NCBI GenBank assembly: GCA_026119935.1
Contig: JALRMH010000003.1
Span: 310,001 to 374,000 of the forward strand
Direction: 5' to 3'
Source of the DNA: Endothia cerciana
Taxonomy: Eukaryota > Ascomycota > Sordariomycetes > Diaporthales > Cryphonectriaceae
DNA length: 64,000 nt
Each line of letters opens with the position of its first letter. Within the stretch, counting starts at the first letter, position 1. Of the stretch, positions 9,864 through 22,611 are shown one piece after another. The notes under the pieces are model-generated. The model ran no database searches and had not been told where the DNA came from. It saw only the letters and a program-made list of their open reading frames with translations. The position numbers were made by a program, and so were the translations under genes.

Positions 9864-12800
9864 GGAGGGTATCCCTGATAGGAAAGAGCGGTTTCTTGTC
9901 GTCGAGTCGATTAATGGAGAGGAGGAAGGACATGGAGTATGTCTTTGGGGGTAGCTATCGAATTTTATCTTTGAAGTGGAGATATGTATGTCGGACCACA
10001 GTCAACGTCGAAGCTGGCCTGGCGAAGCTGGCCTGGCGAAGCTGGCCTGGGTGCGTTGCGATTGCTCATCGAGCTACTACTTCTGGTTAGGAGACGCAGT
10101 TGCTCTAGTGACCCGATCTCTGAAGGAGACAAGATCGCGCTATCGTGCTTGAGTCCGACCAGTCGCCCTGTATGAGTAAGAAGCCAATAGAGCAGCAGAC
10201 TGTTGGTTCCCGAAGCATGCGTTTTCGAGTCATTTCTCTCCTAGACAGCATTATAACAGGCAATTATCATGAATACCGGCAGATTCAGGGACGTTTCTCT
10301 TGACGTATGAAATGAGTTCCCTTATCAAATTACTAGTCTCCATCCTTGGTTTCGGAGAGGAAGGGGAATTGTCGGTGCCGAAGCCTGATCTCGGAGGATT
10401 CATCGACGATCTCCCACCTTTCAATGTCAGTCCTAGAGGTACTCCGATGCCGTGTAAGCGGCACCTACCAGAAGGGGGAAGGGATCAAAAGATCGTCCTC
10501 ATCTAGAGCACTACGGTGCTGTCTCTTTCGGTGTCCGTAAGGTATTCTGCCTCGGAACGGTTCGGGGAGGGCCGACGTCGTCCGTCCGGTAGATACAGGC
10601 GGGCGTCCCCCCATTCGAGCCTTGTCGTCGTTTCAGATTTCAATGGCCCTGAGTCCGGAAGGCTGGATTAGGTTGTGACTCGCCTAGCCTCGCGGAGAAC
10701 TGACATCACGGTGCACAAGTGTCGAGCCTCGTCACAAGTGGTTCACGTCTAGGTCACGACAGGACCGTCTCGTTCTGGAGGCAGAGTGCCCGGCTCGACG
10801 CAAGTTCCGTGCTTCTGAGAGAGTAGTCGGGTTCAGCAAATGTTTTAGAGCTATCGACTTGGTTTTGAACTGTGGCTAATGCTATTAAAGTCAGGATATT
10901 TTTGACTAGACAGTGGAGAAAACACGGATACACTCCATCCCACCGGGGACGAAGCCTATGTGCGGCGAAAGTCCGAAAGGAAAGTCCTTCCATATAGGTG
11001 TGCGTAAGCAAGGCTTTCCTTGGATGAGGCATAGGCAAGAGCAATGATGGTCCGCGGAGATGACACTTGTCTGAAGATACTCTCTCGGTAACCCCCAATA
11101 TCAACACCGAGTCAGCTCTGCGCCGGCGGGGGTCTGCTTCCTTGGCACTGGTGATGATGGATATCGGAGCCCCTCGGCAGATCATGATACGTACTGTGGT
11201 AGTCAACAGCGAGGCGGATGAAGGCCCTGGCCCAGGATGAAATCCTGTCCGGGTATTTGGGAAGTCCTTTGCGCCTCACCATGGGTCTCTGGATGTTATG
11301 CAAGTGCTGCGCTAGACTTGATTTAGAAGTTTCCAGTGAGCGAAAGTTCAGCAAGGCTAGGTAGGTCACTTACACCTCTGTTGGACGTCACATTAGATTA
11401 CTAGATACTGATGACAATTATGATGGTCTGAAATATCCAGCAGCTCCTAGGACATTGTGGGTTATCAGGGTTGGGGGATCGAAGTCATGATACTGCCTGG
11501 TCCACAGGGAGTGGAGACGGTTTATCAGGGCGAACGAAGGAGCCTTAAGCCACCTCGATGGAAAAGGCGAGCAGAGCCTCGTGTTCACGTTTCTGGCCGC
11601 AGCGATCTATCAACTCCATGGCCTGAACAGCCGAGGTTTAAACCCCAGACAGAATGCTGACCGCAACCGAAAAGGCTGGCTACTCAAATTCGGTCCCTAG
11701 TCGATGGCCATGAACAAACTGATGGGTTCTCAGATTCGTCACATGCCATCAATATGAACAAAGTCTGTGAATATTGCTATCAGGCGCCGATGGACTAGAG
11801 AGGACGACGATCGCGCGGAGCAGTCTGTGTTCCATCGGGGCCCGGAAGCGCGAACTTGATCAGCCCGCGTAATTCCGAAGTCGAAGAATCCTAGCGACGG
11901 ACTTGAGGCCATGGGGGAAACAGCGAGCAACTGATAGTATTTGCGTAGATGACAAGAGGTTTTCCGATGAGCTTGAATACTGCCAAGACAAAGACTAGAT
12001 ACTGCGATGAGTCCACCCATTCATCTTGCCGTCGATCACGATGGACCGATGCATCTAAGTACTGGGAAGTAGTTCAGATTCTTCATATGACGATATGCGG
12101 TGCTTGATCTTGAAGAGCCCTCTGGCAACTCGTTTTGTTCCTGTCCACAGACCCGAGATATTCCAAATGATACTGCTCTACCTCGTGTGTTCTGACAGAA
12201 CTGGACCCATATTTATGCTCCAAGCTCTATGGTGCAGGTGACGGTAACTTCCATTGAGAAGACGAGCCAGAATATGAATTCTGGGAATGAAAGACGCAGA
12301 TGCCCTGGGAAAGACAGCAAGGACCGCCATGACTGGGATGTGAACAACCCGCAAAATCTCGACTTGCTCGCACAGGGGTCACACTGGCTGTTTTTACCCA
12401 CCGTGGATACCAATACCAGTGTCTACCTCAAAGTTCCACGGACCTACCGGGGGCATTTTCCCATCGGCGAATTCTTTCAGTAATACAAGCGACCGCTTCG
12501 ATTACCGGAATGGGAGTACACACAAGAAGAGGGAGCCGACTGTGATCCCGGTCGGCACTTGTTGATCATCAATTTCAAACATGCACACCCCCGTTCACCA
12601 CGTCGGCAACACACAAGGTTCTCCAACAGGCAGCGCGTCTATTGCCGTGTGACCGAGAGAGAGGATGACGCGATAGTATGCATCCCTCGGGCCGCCGCAA
12701 CTTAAAAAAAATAGGGTCGTCAAAACTGGAATAGTCCATCGCCTCCCTCGACCGCGGCGTGAGCTTGGCGCGCTGCTGTGACGTGCGAACATCGCTCGTC

Positions 12801-15800
12801 ACCACCGATAAGACGCAACCTACTCATCGCCCACCACAGCCGCACTGCATCTGTGGATGACGTGGTGCTTAGAGCACTACGGGCAGTGGCGAGCCCACGT
12901 TTCCCGGTTCACAAGCCGGGCGAAGGCAGCGCCCCGCGCCCGCAGTCACACCGACGTCCCAAATTTAGAAGTCGAGCAACAGTTTCTCGTATAGGAAAGT
13001 CTTGAAGTTACAGGGGCGTCTGTTTGACTTGCCAAGGAGGATCTGCCGATGTTGTGACACGACTATCCATTGCAGAGAAGATTCCTGGACAGATTCCAGC
13101 AAAGAGCCCGACCGAGTAAGTTCGGAGATGGGGCGAAACACGCCTTGCGATTGCGGCTAGATTTGCCCCTGAGCCCGTGAAACGCGAAAAGAAGCCCGAC
13201 CCTAGACCAAGCCCGCTCGTCACTCTTTGTGGTCAGACCTCAACCGAAGCCACCGGCGTAGGGTTTCTGGTTTACGGACTGGGACTCCCTGTGGCTCCCG
13301 GGCCTGAGTGCTATTCCGAATCGCACCATACGGGAGACTAAATAGGACGATTAATGCTAGTGCGTCCTCCTGCATTAGTGGTCGGCGGCGAATACCCCGA
13401 GGTCATATACGCACTGGCGATTGCTATGGTAGATTTCCGTTGATCCCAATTATTACCTTAGATCGATTGTTCTGGCAAGCACGAAGATCTCTGGCTTGCA
13501 GTTATCAAGCGGCGCTTGGCACCTATCCGGGTGCATTAAACATCTTCCTGCTGGCAAGCCCTTGGGCATGACAGCCTCCCCTATTTGTTTTCAACGACCA
13601 TCCAAACCTGCCTATGTTATTGTATTCGGAGGGGAGCTAGGTTCATTGTGTACAAGGAACACTAAGGAGCTGTGGTGCTTATTATAGACCTAGAACTACT
13701 AACTCAATTTCAGTTCCGCTGAAGCATCTTTGACGAACTTTATCATGTAGTTGTACGCCTAGTACCTCTGAATATGGTTGCTGTGCTCGTCAGGTTCAGC
13801 ATTGAGTGCTGCACCTGATTGTATTTTTCATCTTCAAATTTCAAGCCTTGGAAGCCTGCCTCACGACCACTAGCTAGTCCGGCGTTCAGACGATGCTCGG
13901 GTGACGGGATGTCAGCCACTGCTACACATTTCACCTGAAACATTCCGAGTTGCCCAAGGGTGCTGGAAGCATTCCGGCCAGGGCAGCTTCCCTATCCTTC
14001 TATAAAAAGTCTCGGAAACATCCCACACTGAGCACTTTGAGAGCTGACAGGGCGAGACTTCGGATGCATTGCACCGTCAGTAAATTCACATGGCAGCCTC
14101 TACGTACGGATACAGTTCTTGCAGAAGCAGGATTGCTGGCGAGTCATCCACACAACAGCAAGGTAGCGCTCTTGGGATAACTAGTTTCATGTGCTTTCCC
14201 TCATCTTCCCTCTCTTCTTTTTTCTTTCTTTCCTTTTTTTATCAATAAAAATGGCATACATTCGACAGCTTCGACCGGTAGGCTGCGGGTGGACCCTGCG
14301 AGTTCGAGCAATTTCCTCTCAGACAAGCGCACAGGTGGAAACAGGACTCTCCACTGTGCACTGAGCGGGGCATATATCACCTTCCTGACACATGTATCCT
14401 ATCTCAATAGGTGATGGATCTAAGCCATATGAATGGAGAAGTATATCTCATCTCTGACTTACTGACAGCCAACCTTCCTAACACATATCCAAGTAACCCA
14501 GGCGATTTGTGTAGATAGATCTGATCGCTCTCCACATTATCATCGGAAAAACCGCCATGGCCGCGGATGGCCGCCTCGATGCCTCACTGGCATGTACGAC
14601 GAGCTGATTTTCTAGGGAGATCACCTCGCGGTTGTTGGAAGATCAGTCTCGAGAAATGAATCTCTGCAGGAATGTCTGCTTGTAGAAGTTAGAAGATCCC
14701 GCAGCGAGGCACGGAGTCGATGTCGCATGCATCATTTCTTCAAACGGGATTCTCGTTTGGCTTGGCAAGTTCAGTACAGGGCTTGAGATGGGGTGAAGCA
14801 TGACATTCAACTTACAGTAGGTTTCAGAACGGTGAGAAACATTCTTTACTCGATGCGGTAATAAGGTGAGCACCATGGTATCACGCGCTAATGACGGGGG
14901 CGTGTGTGCCCTCGACTGAGGCGTGGTAATAGCCGGTCCCCGGGATGTCGGGCTCATCCGCAATGGGTCGGCGCGGGGACAGAGTATGGCTCAGATCGTT
15001 TGCGACTTAGTCGAGTGCCGAGCCGTGCAGGAACCGAGTCCACTCCCTCATCTTTTCATTATCGGGACAAAACGCTATGTCCTGCTGGCATGATAGCATC
15101 CGGTCAAGCCAGTCTCAGCCATCGAGAACCTAAGCTCAACGTATTCGTGTACGTCTTCGGCCGGGTGCTGTTATACACTCCTCCCGTTTCATTTGAACGA
15201 TCGTCCTAATCTTCGATGGCACAACATGGAAGCTGACGGCATAGCACGGCCTTGTGTTTCTGGAACATTTCGGGCCGGATCGGTTTCCGGCCCAGCGAGC
15301 GGCTTTTCTGACACTCATGATTGATCTGTCGGGAGGGTGCTCAATCCACAGGCCGAGCGTGGCTCTACGCGAATATCTCCCTTTCATGTTGTAACACTGT
15401 CCCTTCGGTGGCTTGTCGTATTCCGCTGGGCGATGCCTAATTAGCATCTCATGAGCCTCGCGGCGATTGATGCGCTTGTCGGCCGCTCTTGGCATATGTT
15501 CCCATTTCCTCGTCTGATGTATTGACACAAAACAAGGCGACTTCAGTCGAAAAGGACGGCCGAACCCATTCATCAAACCCTCGCACCGAAATACCGAAAA
15601 GTTCAAGGCGAGTCCCACTCCACTGGGGCCCGAGCTCATGCTCCTATGGATGTTGCTTGAGGGATCTGCCCACATGCTATGGATCCAAGACAGCAATAGC
15701 CCTGACTGGGGGCCTGCCGCCATCGAAATCTGTGCCACTGACCACAGGTACGCTATTTGCTCACTATCAGGAGATCCCTCGTATACTCAATCGTACGCTC

Positions 15801-16743
15801 AAGTCTTTGCTTTTACGGATCAAAGCGCATTGCTTGATTCGCGTACCGGTGGGGCCGGCACCTAATCTCGTTGCGCCGTGCTGGCTATTCAGAGTCGCCG
15901 ATCCAAGCTGCCGGCGTCAAGGCTTGAGCTGAAAGTAGGAAGGGTTTGTGGCCTCGAAGACTTCCAGGCGCTTGATGGTGTACGACGGTGAGCGATTCCA
16001 AGTGCTAACTCGGCGTTGATGGTTAGTTCCCGCGGAAGTCTTACATACTGTACGCGTTTTCTTCAGGTTCCGACATCACCAGTCCGGAGGTATTGCCCAC
16101 TTTCCCTCGCCGAGCCCCTAGCTTTTGGGAACTCCTGACCATTGACTGTACCCATGATATAGTGTCTTCTTACTAGAATTGCCTTCGGTTCCTGCACGCG
16201 CTAATCTCACACGCCCTGGTCCATGTCTTCTGTGGGTGGACATGTCGACTGTTACTAGTGTCCCCTGAATATATCGGATGCCTCTCTGAGCCCACAAATT
16301 CTCGTCTCAGTTCGCCTGGGATGGATACGTACCCCAGGTACTATCTAACTGTATGGTTCTTTGACTTGTCGATCGCAGATAACGTCTCGAAAACAACACA
16401 TGCTATGTGTACGAATCTCCTACCTGTTCCCGATTTGACATCGTCTCGAGTATTACCTCATCCTCGTCTTCTCGTAGTATCACATCGGGAAATGGTACCA
16501 TGTACGGTTGATGGCTCGCCAACTGGATATAGTTTAATATTTGTGGCTTCCCAACTTCGGTATCGGTGGCTACATCATCTCTCTTTTTCAATAATTCTAT
16601 ATGTTCATCACATTCCAATCAAGTAATGCTGATATTGGTTCTTGACCTCATCATCGATACCCCTCTGCGCGCTTACTTCTGATCACAAGCCTTGCCTTTT
16701 CTTCCAATATTACACCACACCGATCACGACATCCACCACTGTC
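9864..16743. other. 6.9 kb gene-empty spacer, possibly decayed sequence
   Basis: No convincing gene on either strand. Open frames here (for example 15136-15738 minus and 12229-12483 plus) have no recognisable motifs, and several begin with non-ATG codons. A 14-bp minisatellite lies at 10011-10050. A polypyrimidine stretch occurs near 14210-14240. The right end from about 16100 should contain the CMR1-homologue promoter. The region may contain old, eroded repeats or relics, but I could not identify a parent family. Confidence 0.5.
10011..10050. repeat. 14-bp tandem repeat, about 2.9 copies
   Basis: The unit AAGCTGGCCTGGCG occurs at 10011-10024 and 10025-10038, with a 12-bp partial copy to 10050. 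It lies about 150 bp after the ToxD-like stop, probably in or beyond its 3' UTR. Confidence 0.95.
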
Positions 16744-16754
16744 TCGAGCCGCGA
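16744..16754 (+). promoter_or_regulatory. AflR-type site TCG-N5-CGA upstream of CMR1 homologue
   Basis: TCGAGCCGCGA fits TCG-N5-CGA and sits 95 bp before the CMR1-homologue start codon. If bound by the cluster's AflR-like protein it would place that regulator above CMR1. One such site per roughly 4 kb is expected at random. Confidence 0.4.
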
Positions 16755-16848
16755 CGGCGCGTTTTCCCCCTCGTCGTCGTCAACACTTACGCAGTCTCCT
16801 ACCCTTTACCCATCACATTGTCTCACTGTCCGGATAAGTCGTGCCACC

Positions 16849-19800
16849 ATGGTTTTCTGTGCGTACTGCGGGAAGAGCTTCACCCGCAAGGAGCATCTTG
16901 AAAGGCACATACCCAGCCGTGAGTCCCCCCTATATCCAGACTACCCTGCGCTCAACCACTGATGATTCTGCTGTAGACACCAATGTCAAGCCTCATCGCT
17001 GCAGCGCTTGCCAACTTTCTTTTGCTCGGAGGTAAGGATAAACATCACCTCAATGTATGATTGACTCTTCATGCTGATGGGTAGCTCTTAACAGAGACCT
17101 CCTTCAGAGACATCACTCCACATACCATGAGGCAAGAGACCCAATGGAACCACTTCCAGGAGGTGTCCCAACCATTGCGGGCAGGACGCCTATAGCATGC
17201 CAGAATTGTGCAAATGCGAAGACGGGATGCGACAAGCGGGTGCCTTGCAGTCGTTGCGCCGAGAAGAACCTGCCTTGTGCCGCGCGATTCGCCCGTCGGT
17301 CATCAAAGGCCGCTACGAGAGCGGCCCAGGCAAGCGCTGCCATCAACAGTACGTTAGTACCTGGGGTCCAAGGGCCCCAGTCATCATCGATACCGCCCTC
17401 CATGATGGAGGTAGACCATGGCCTACCGAGCTCTACCTTGCCAGGAAAAGGGTCACCAGGCGGTGAGTCTGTGGCGTCAGCCGACCTAGAGGTACAATCG
17501 ACTCCCCAACCAAAGACAGCCTCAGAACAGGATCACTTCAGCTCCGCCGAATACCCATCTCCTCATTCCAAGATTGATGTGATGAGCGACTTCATATCCT
17601 ATGGCAATGAATTTGCCGTCTCAGAACCCAATTATTCGGACTTGCTGTTTTGGCCGGATTACTCCATGGACCTGATACCCGATATGTATACGAACGCCAT
17701 GAACATGCAACCAGATACGGCGATGCCGACATTCTCTGATTTCAGTGATGTCTGCTCCAGCTCTGAAACAATGACAACATCTTCATCCCGAGGATCGGTG
17801 CACACTAGGGGAACCAGCATCATGTCGACAACAGATTTCGAACCTATGAAAGCGATGGGAATGACCATGTGCACCACGAACGGCACAGTGATCCCCGAGT
17901 TTGAAGTCGTCATTGCTGCTGAGGACTCGTGGCCGCTGGCGAGATGCAACCCACCGACATTCTCCGCCAGCTGCCCTCGGACAGCCATCGTGCACCTTGA
18001 GGCCCTGGAACAGAAATGTAAGCAGGATGGAACCTGGGACTCGCTGGAGAGATATCTTGGACAGTGCAATAACGGCGAGGCCTCTCGGCCCCACGTGGTA
18101 TCTATCACCTCGCGGACCCGCGACAAGATGACGGCCATCACGCAAAGCTTCCTCCACAAGGCCCTGGGCGTACACCGGTCCGGAGCCGGCGCCGGCGCAT
18201 TCGGGCACTCAGGGTACTCAAGCCCAGGCAGCGCGTTCAACTTCATCATGTTGCCACCGAACGAGGTGCTTGAGCACTTTCTTGGCAGCTATATGCGCAG
18301 CCTAGCTGAGTATTACCCGATGGCCCATGCCATGCGGGTTGACCCCAACGAGATGCTGCAGAATAACCAGGCGTCGACCCTTCTCGTCCTGCTCATGATT
18401 GCGCAGGGCGCAGCCACTATGCCAATGGAGGAGGCGCGTTATCTCTCTGCTGGCCTGACGGAGACGAGCCGCATTTCACTGTTCGACATCATCGAAAAGG
18501 ATGTCGAGCTGTCGGCTGATTCTGTCGCATTGCGATGTGCGTTGTTATACACGCGTCTAGGCGCTTGGAGCGGTGACAAGTGGCAGATGGACATTGCCAT
18601 GGGCCAGCGAGGGATGTACCTGTCGGTGAGTTGAGCTATGAAAGTTCGTCCACGTTTTTTTTTTTTTTTTCAAAATTGCTGACCTTGGAAAGATGCTCAA
18701 ACATGCCGGCATGTTGGAGCCACAGCCCTCGATGATCCCGACCTTCAACGACTCCACTAGCACAGAGTTACAGTGGAGAGCCTGGATGCATCGCGAATCT
18801 CAGAATAGGTATGAACATTTCACGCAACAGGGACTAGGACCAAAGACTAACATCCTGCCATAGGCTCGTCTACAACTGGGTCATGGTTGACCTCGAACTG
18901 AGCCTCTTCCACGACACCAACCCTTTACTCTCCATCTCGGAACTCCACTGCCCCCTGCCCGGATCCGAAATTCTCTGGCTCGCGCCCAATTCCGAGCAGT
19001 GGCTTGCTGCAATCCAGTCACTGTACGGGTGTACCACCAACTTCAACCCACATCTCCTTACCACACCGTCCCTCACACCATCCCTATACGACCTCTTCCA
19101 AGACTTCCTGCACGACAACCTCGCACGCCGCCATACCAGTCTAAGCCCCCAACAGATGCGTCTGCTCCTCCACCCACTTCAGTCACTTCTCTGCCATCTT
19201 CGGCAGCTGCTCTCCTGCTTCTCCGACATCCTCGGCACGCGCCGCGCGGCCGGCCAGACCGTCACCAAGGCCTCGACACACCAGCGCCTCGAGGAAGTCC
19301 AGGCCCTCCTGCTGAGGTGGTACGAGCTCGCGGCCGCCATGGCCAAGGCCGACCCGGACTGCTTCGTCACGAAGTGCAACCTTGTGCTGTACCATATCAT
19401 CTCCCTGAACGCCGTGACCAGCTTCCCTGAGGTCGAGCGGCTCGCGCGCAGGGAGGGCTTCGAGGCCGGCGGCCCCACGTACTGGGAGCTCGGCCTCAGG
19501 CACAAGCGGTGCATCCACCAGCGCGAGGAGGCCATCTTCCACTGCGGGCAGGTGCTGAAGTGGCTGCGGGGCCTGCCCGCGGACACGCAGCCGAGCTGGT
19601 GGAGCGCGGCGCTGTACCGCGTCACGCTGATCCTGTGGACAGATGGCATCGGGAGGCTCGACCCGAGCTTCAGGACCTCACCCCGGCCGGGCACGGGGAG
19701 CGATGTCGGGAGCCCAGAGGGCCCGCCCAGCTCCCCTAGGAACGTCGCTGTCGACCAGCTCGCGCCTGAGGATCCGGCTGTTATTGCGTATCTATGGCAC

Positions 19801-20004
19801 GGAGAAGGAATCGCAGCCCTTACGGGGCAAGATGGGAAGCTCTTCAGTCTGGACAACCCCACAGATGTCTTAAACCTAGGTATGAGGACTATTGAGGGCG
19901 GTGTTAGCATGCGTATCGGGGATGGGATCCAGAGAAAGCTGGCTACGCTCGCGGGCAACTGGAGTTTGGATTCCATTGGTATGGGTCCTGGTGTGGCCAT
20001 TTAG
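16849..20004 (+). CDS. CMR1: CMR1-type melanin regulator: two C2H2 fingers plus Zn(II)2Cys6 and fungal-TF domain
   Basis: Five exons: 16849-16918, 16977-17031, 17095-18625, 18693-18808 and 18864-20004, giving 970 residues. C2H2 finger 1 uses C4, C7, H20, H24 (FCAYCGKSFTRKEHLERH) and finger 2 uses C32, C35, H48, H53. The Zn2Cys6 cluster follows at C77, C80, C87, C93, C96, C103 (ACQNCANAKTGC...). A fungal-specific transcription factor domain begins near residue 450 (VLEHFLGSYMRSLAEYYPMAH). This unusual double architecture, the length near 1000 and the short first exons match Colletotrichum Cmr1p, Magnaporthe Pig1 and Alternaria CmrA, which switch on PKS, trihydroxynaphthalene reductase and related melanin genes in the nucleus. 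The start is fixed because finger 1 begins at residue 4. Its position between reductase and PKS genes fits that job. Intron 3 contains a T16 run (18655-18670). Confidence 0.93.
18655..18670 (+). repeat. T16 tract in intron 3 of the CMR1 homologue
   Basis: Sixteen consecutive T lie midway through the 67-nt third intron, where they may act as a polypyrimidine tract. Length instability here could affect splicing efficiency. Confidence 0.85.
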
Positions 20005-22280
20005 AATGTCACTTCTTTCACGGGCCCAATGATCGTTTGCATTAATCTACGCTGCGGAATGGCTCTGGCAGTATCCTAGAGCGCCATGTCTTGAGGATTC
20101 ATGATGAAATTCGGCGTTTTGGATACCAGATGGCAAATCATCAGAGGTGCCTTCATAGTTACATCATGAACAACTACCTTAAAGTCAAGAAAAACAACAG
20201 AAATTTTATTGATGAGGATTTGCCAGTATTAAATACAGAATATTTGACTTCGGATTGCGTTAATGGGTGTCCAACTATCAGTCGTTCTTCACTCCGGTTT
20301 AATGGCATCAAATCCAGCAGAATTGGTCACCGTCTCTAGCAAAGCTATAACGGGTCCCTCACAGTCAGGGCACCGTGCGTGAAACGTTATCTGCAACCTC
20401 CCCAAGTGATCAATGCCCTAGATGGTTTGATATCTGGAACCACATATTGTACGCCGCACAGGCGTGTACAGCGGTTGACAAGAGACGGAATCAAGCTCAG
20501 GAAGCCGTCCCAAACTTCAGCCATCCCATCAGCCGTCAGGTCACCCTGACGCACGAGAGCTCTCTGCTCTCTCGACAACTGAGCTGATCGTCTGAACGTG
20601 CTCGAGCAGAAATGTCACGGCCCCGAGACCGTGACGGCAAGACTTGTCCTTAGTGGGTTACAATACGAGGCGTGGACAAGATGGCGTGCTGGGGTCCAGG
20701 TGAGGCATGGTGGGGTCCACAGTCTCTCCCTTTTAGCCAATCATGGGCGGCATTGGCGTTGCTGTCTTTCCCGATGTGGCATGTGGGCCTCCAGGGGTCT
20801 CACTCATCCATGCATAGGATGTACTATGTACTGTGCCTGGCAACCCTCGTGAGCACTTCTTCCTCATCTTTTCGAGGAGGACAGCTTTCTGTCACGGCCA
20901 TGTGCTTCCAAACGATGCGAAAAAATTTGCGCACGGCTTTCCCCACCTCTCTCCTTGTTCCCGGCTTAGCACTCATGTTCAGCAACTGCGCGTCGAGGTC
21001 CCACGTCGGTGGAAGCCGAGGAGCCTATGCAGTGCTTAGATGTTTCCACTTCAGGGACACCACAGACCAGCACAGACCATGCCGGGACCGAAACACTGCA
21101 TGTCCCAGCTTCAAATGGTCTGTATTGTTTCCCAATGCGATACCGGGCGCTTAGCGCTATGGTAATAGGCAAGCAATTTTAGACCATACACGGATCTGGG
21201 CACTTCGTTGGGATCGAGTCTCCCGTCGTCCCGACTCTTGAGAGACATGTTGCAAGGCTATGTCTAAGACAACGGCAGTCCAACATCAGCTTCCGATGAG
21301 GGCCAAAGAAGGGCCAGCACCATGTGCGTTCATCACTCTCGGCCCCACTGAGCGCCCGTTGCGGGGCTGGATAGCACAGGCTGGATGGTCTTGAGAACAT
21401 CGCTTCAGACGTAGCATGGCAATTTCAAAAGCCCCATAGCCCCTGCAGTCAATATCGCTAGTGTTCGAATGTCTCGGTCCAGGAAGGTCAACAAATCTTT
21501 ACTGCCTGGTGACGTGGTCAATTTCGCGAGATGCTGACTGCTTGTTACCGTGGATTCTTTCGTGTATGTTGCACTGATTAGCGGTAGTTCCTGAAGAAGA
21601 CTTCGAGATGGCGTCGGTGAGGAACCCTGTTCAAATGAACTATCAGGTACAGACAGGCTGGTTGTCTTGATGGACCGAGGGCCCATGATACCTGTTTTGC
21701 TCGTAGGCGTGGGGTAAGACGGATGCAGAATTAGTATTACTTTTAGATACTTAATTGGATCGCACTTTGATAATGACGGGCATTCGAGGTTTCAAGAAAT
21801 TATAATAACTACTAAGTGTATAGTTTGTTGATGCGTGTGTACTCCTGGCTTTCCACCAGCAACTTTCCCTCCTGTCTGCTTCTTGGTCCTCTACGTTTCT
21901 CTTCGTTCGAGGAAGGGTTGGGATTGCTCAATGAAGCCTTCACAACTTGGACCACCGTATTTGGCAATGTGAAACACGTCTTGTTATCTATCCAGTTCTG
22001 ATGTCGACACTCAAGCCTTCTTCAGGGGATAAACTGGCGGCGGTCCGGAGCTCCGGTGGGGGAGACCTGAGGCTCCTTGACCCCTTCGCACAAGGACATC
22101 CCGCCCCATTTTTTCAGATGGAGCGGACTGCTGCCAAGTCTACAAGATAAAGCGCAGAATTTGAGTCTGAGCCGACAATCAGATACAAGGAATCAATGTG
22201 GCCATTTGGTCTTGCGGCTCTAGAAATCAGATTGATGGCTACGAACCGGATAGGTGCATGTCGGTAAAGGAAGCTTGAGT
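20005..22280. other. Intergenic region between CMR1 homologue and naphthol reductase
   Basis: About 2.3 kb with no supported gene. It must carry the CMR1 3' flank and much of the reductase promoter. I read it for TCG-N5-CGA and found no match here or up to the reductase ATG. Confidence 0.55.
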
Positions 22281-22427
22281 ATGATGGAATCACCGGGGTT
22301 CCAGCCGGCGAACCACCCCTTGGTTCACATGTGGCCGGCGTCGTTCGCCCCGGCCGAGCACTACCCCAACTACGGAGCTCCCGAGGCCGCCTCCTTCGGA
22401 CTGTTGGGGGTTTGTTTGAGATGGTGA
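22281..22427 (+). other. Short GC-rich open frame (48 codons) with coding-like composition
   Basis: ATG ATG GAA ... TGA encodes a 48-residue peptide rich in P, A, H, W and F. The stretch 22310-22400 favours C or G in third positions, unlike the AT-richer DNA around it, so it may be a relic of a lost exon or a small gene. It ends 184 bp before the naphthol reductase start. No family is recognised and it could be a chance frame. Confidence 0.25.
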
Positions 22428-22611
22428 CATTGTCCGGGACGTGCTGTTATACTCAAGTTCTCTAGAATATTATCTTGACTTGAAGAAGTCCTGTCCACCA
22501 GATTTGAACAGTCTATTCCTATCATCCTGCTCATCATCATCAATTATCGTCAAATCCCTGTCATTTATCACGCCCTTCCTGTTCCATCAAAATAGACAAA
22601 TTGTAACCAAA

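Noticed and set aside
12880..12935. tRNA-like GGTTCACAAGCC hairpin
   Set aside because: The stem pairs well but the loop has eight bases, and no matching acceptor, D or anticodon stems could be formed.
15136..15738. 200-codon minus-strand frame
   Set aside because: No motif, no ATG context support and an unusual composition; an overlapping plus-strand frame is equally unconvincing.
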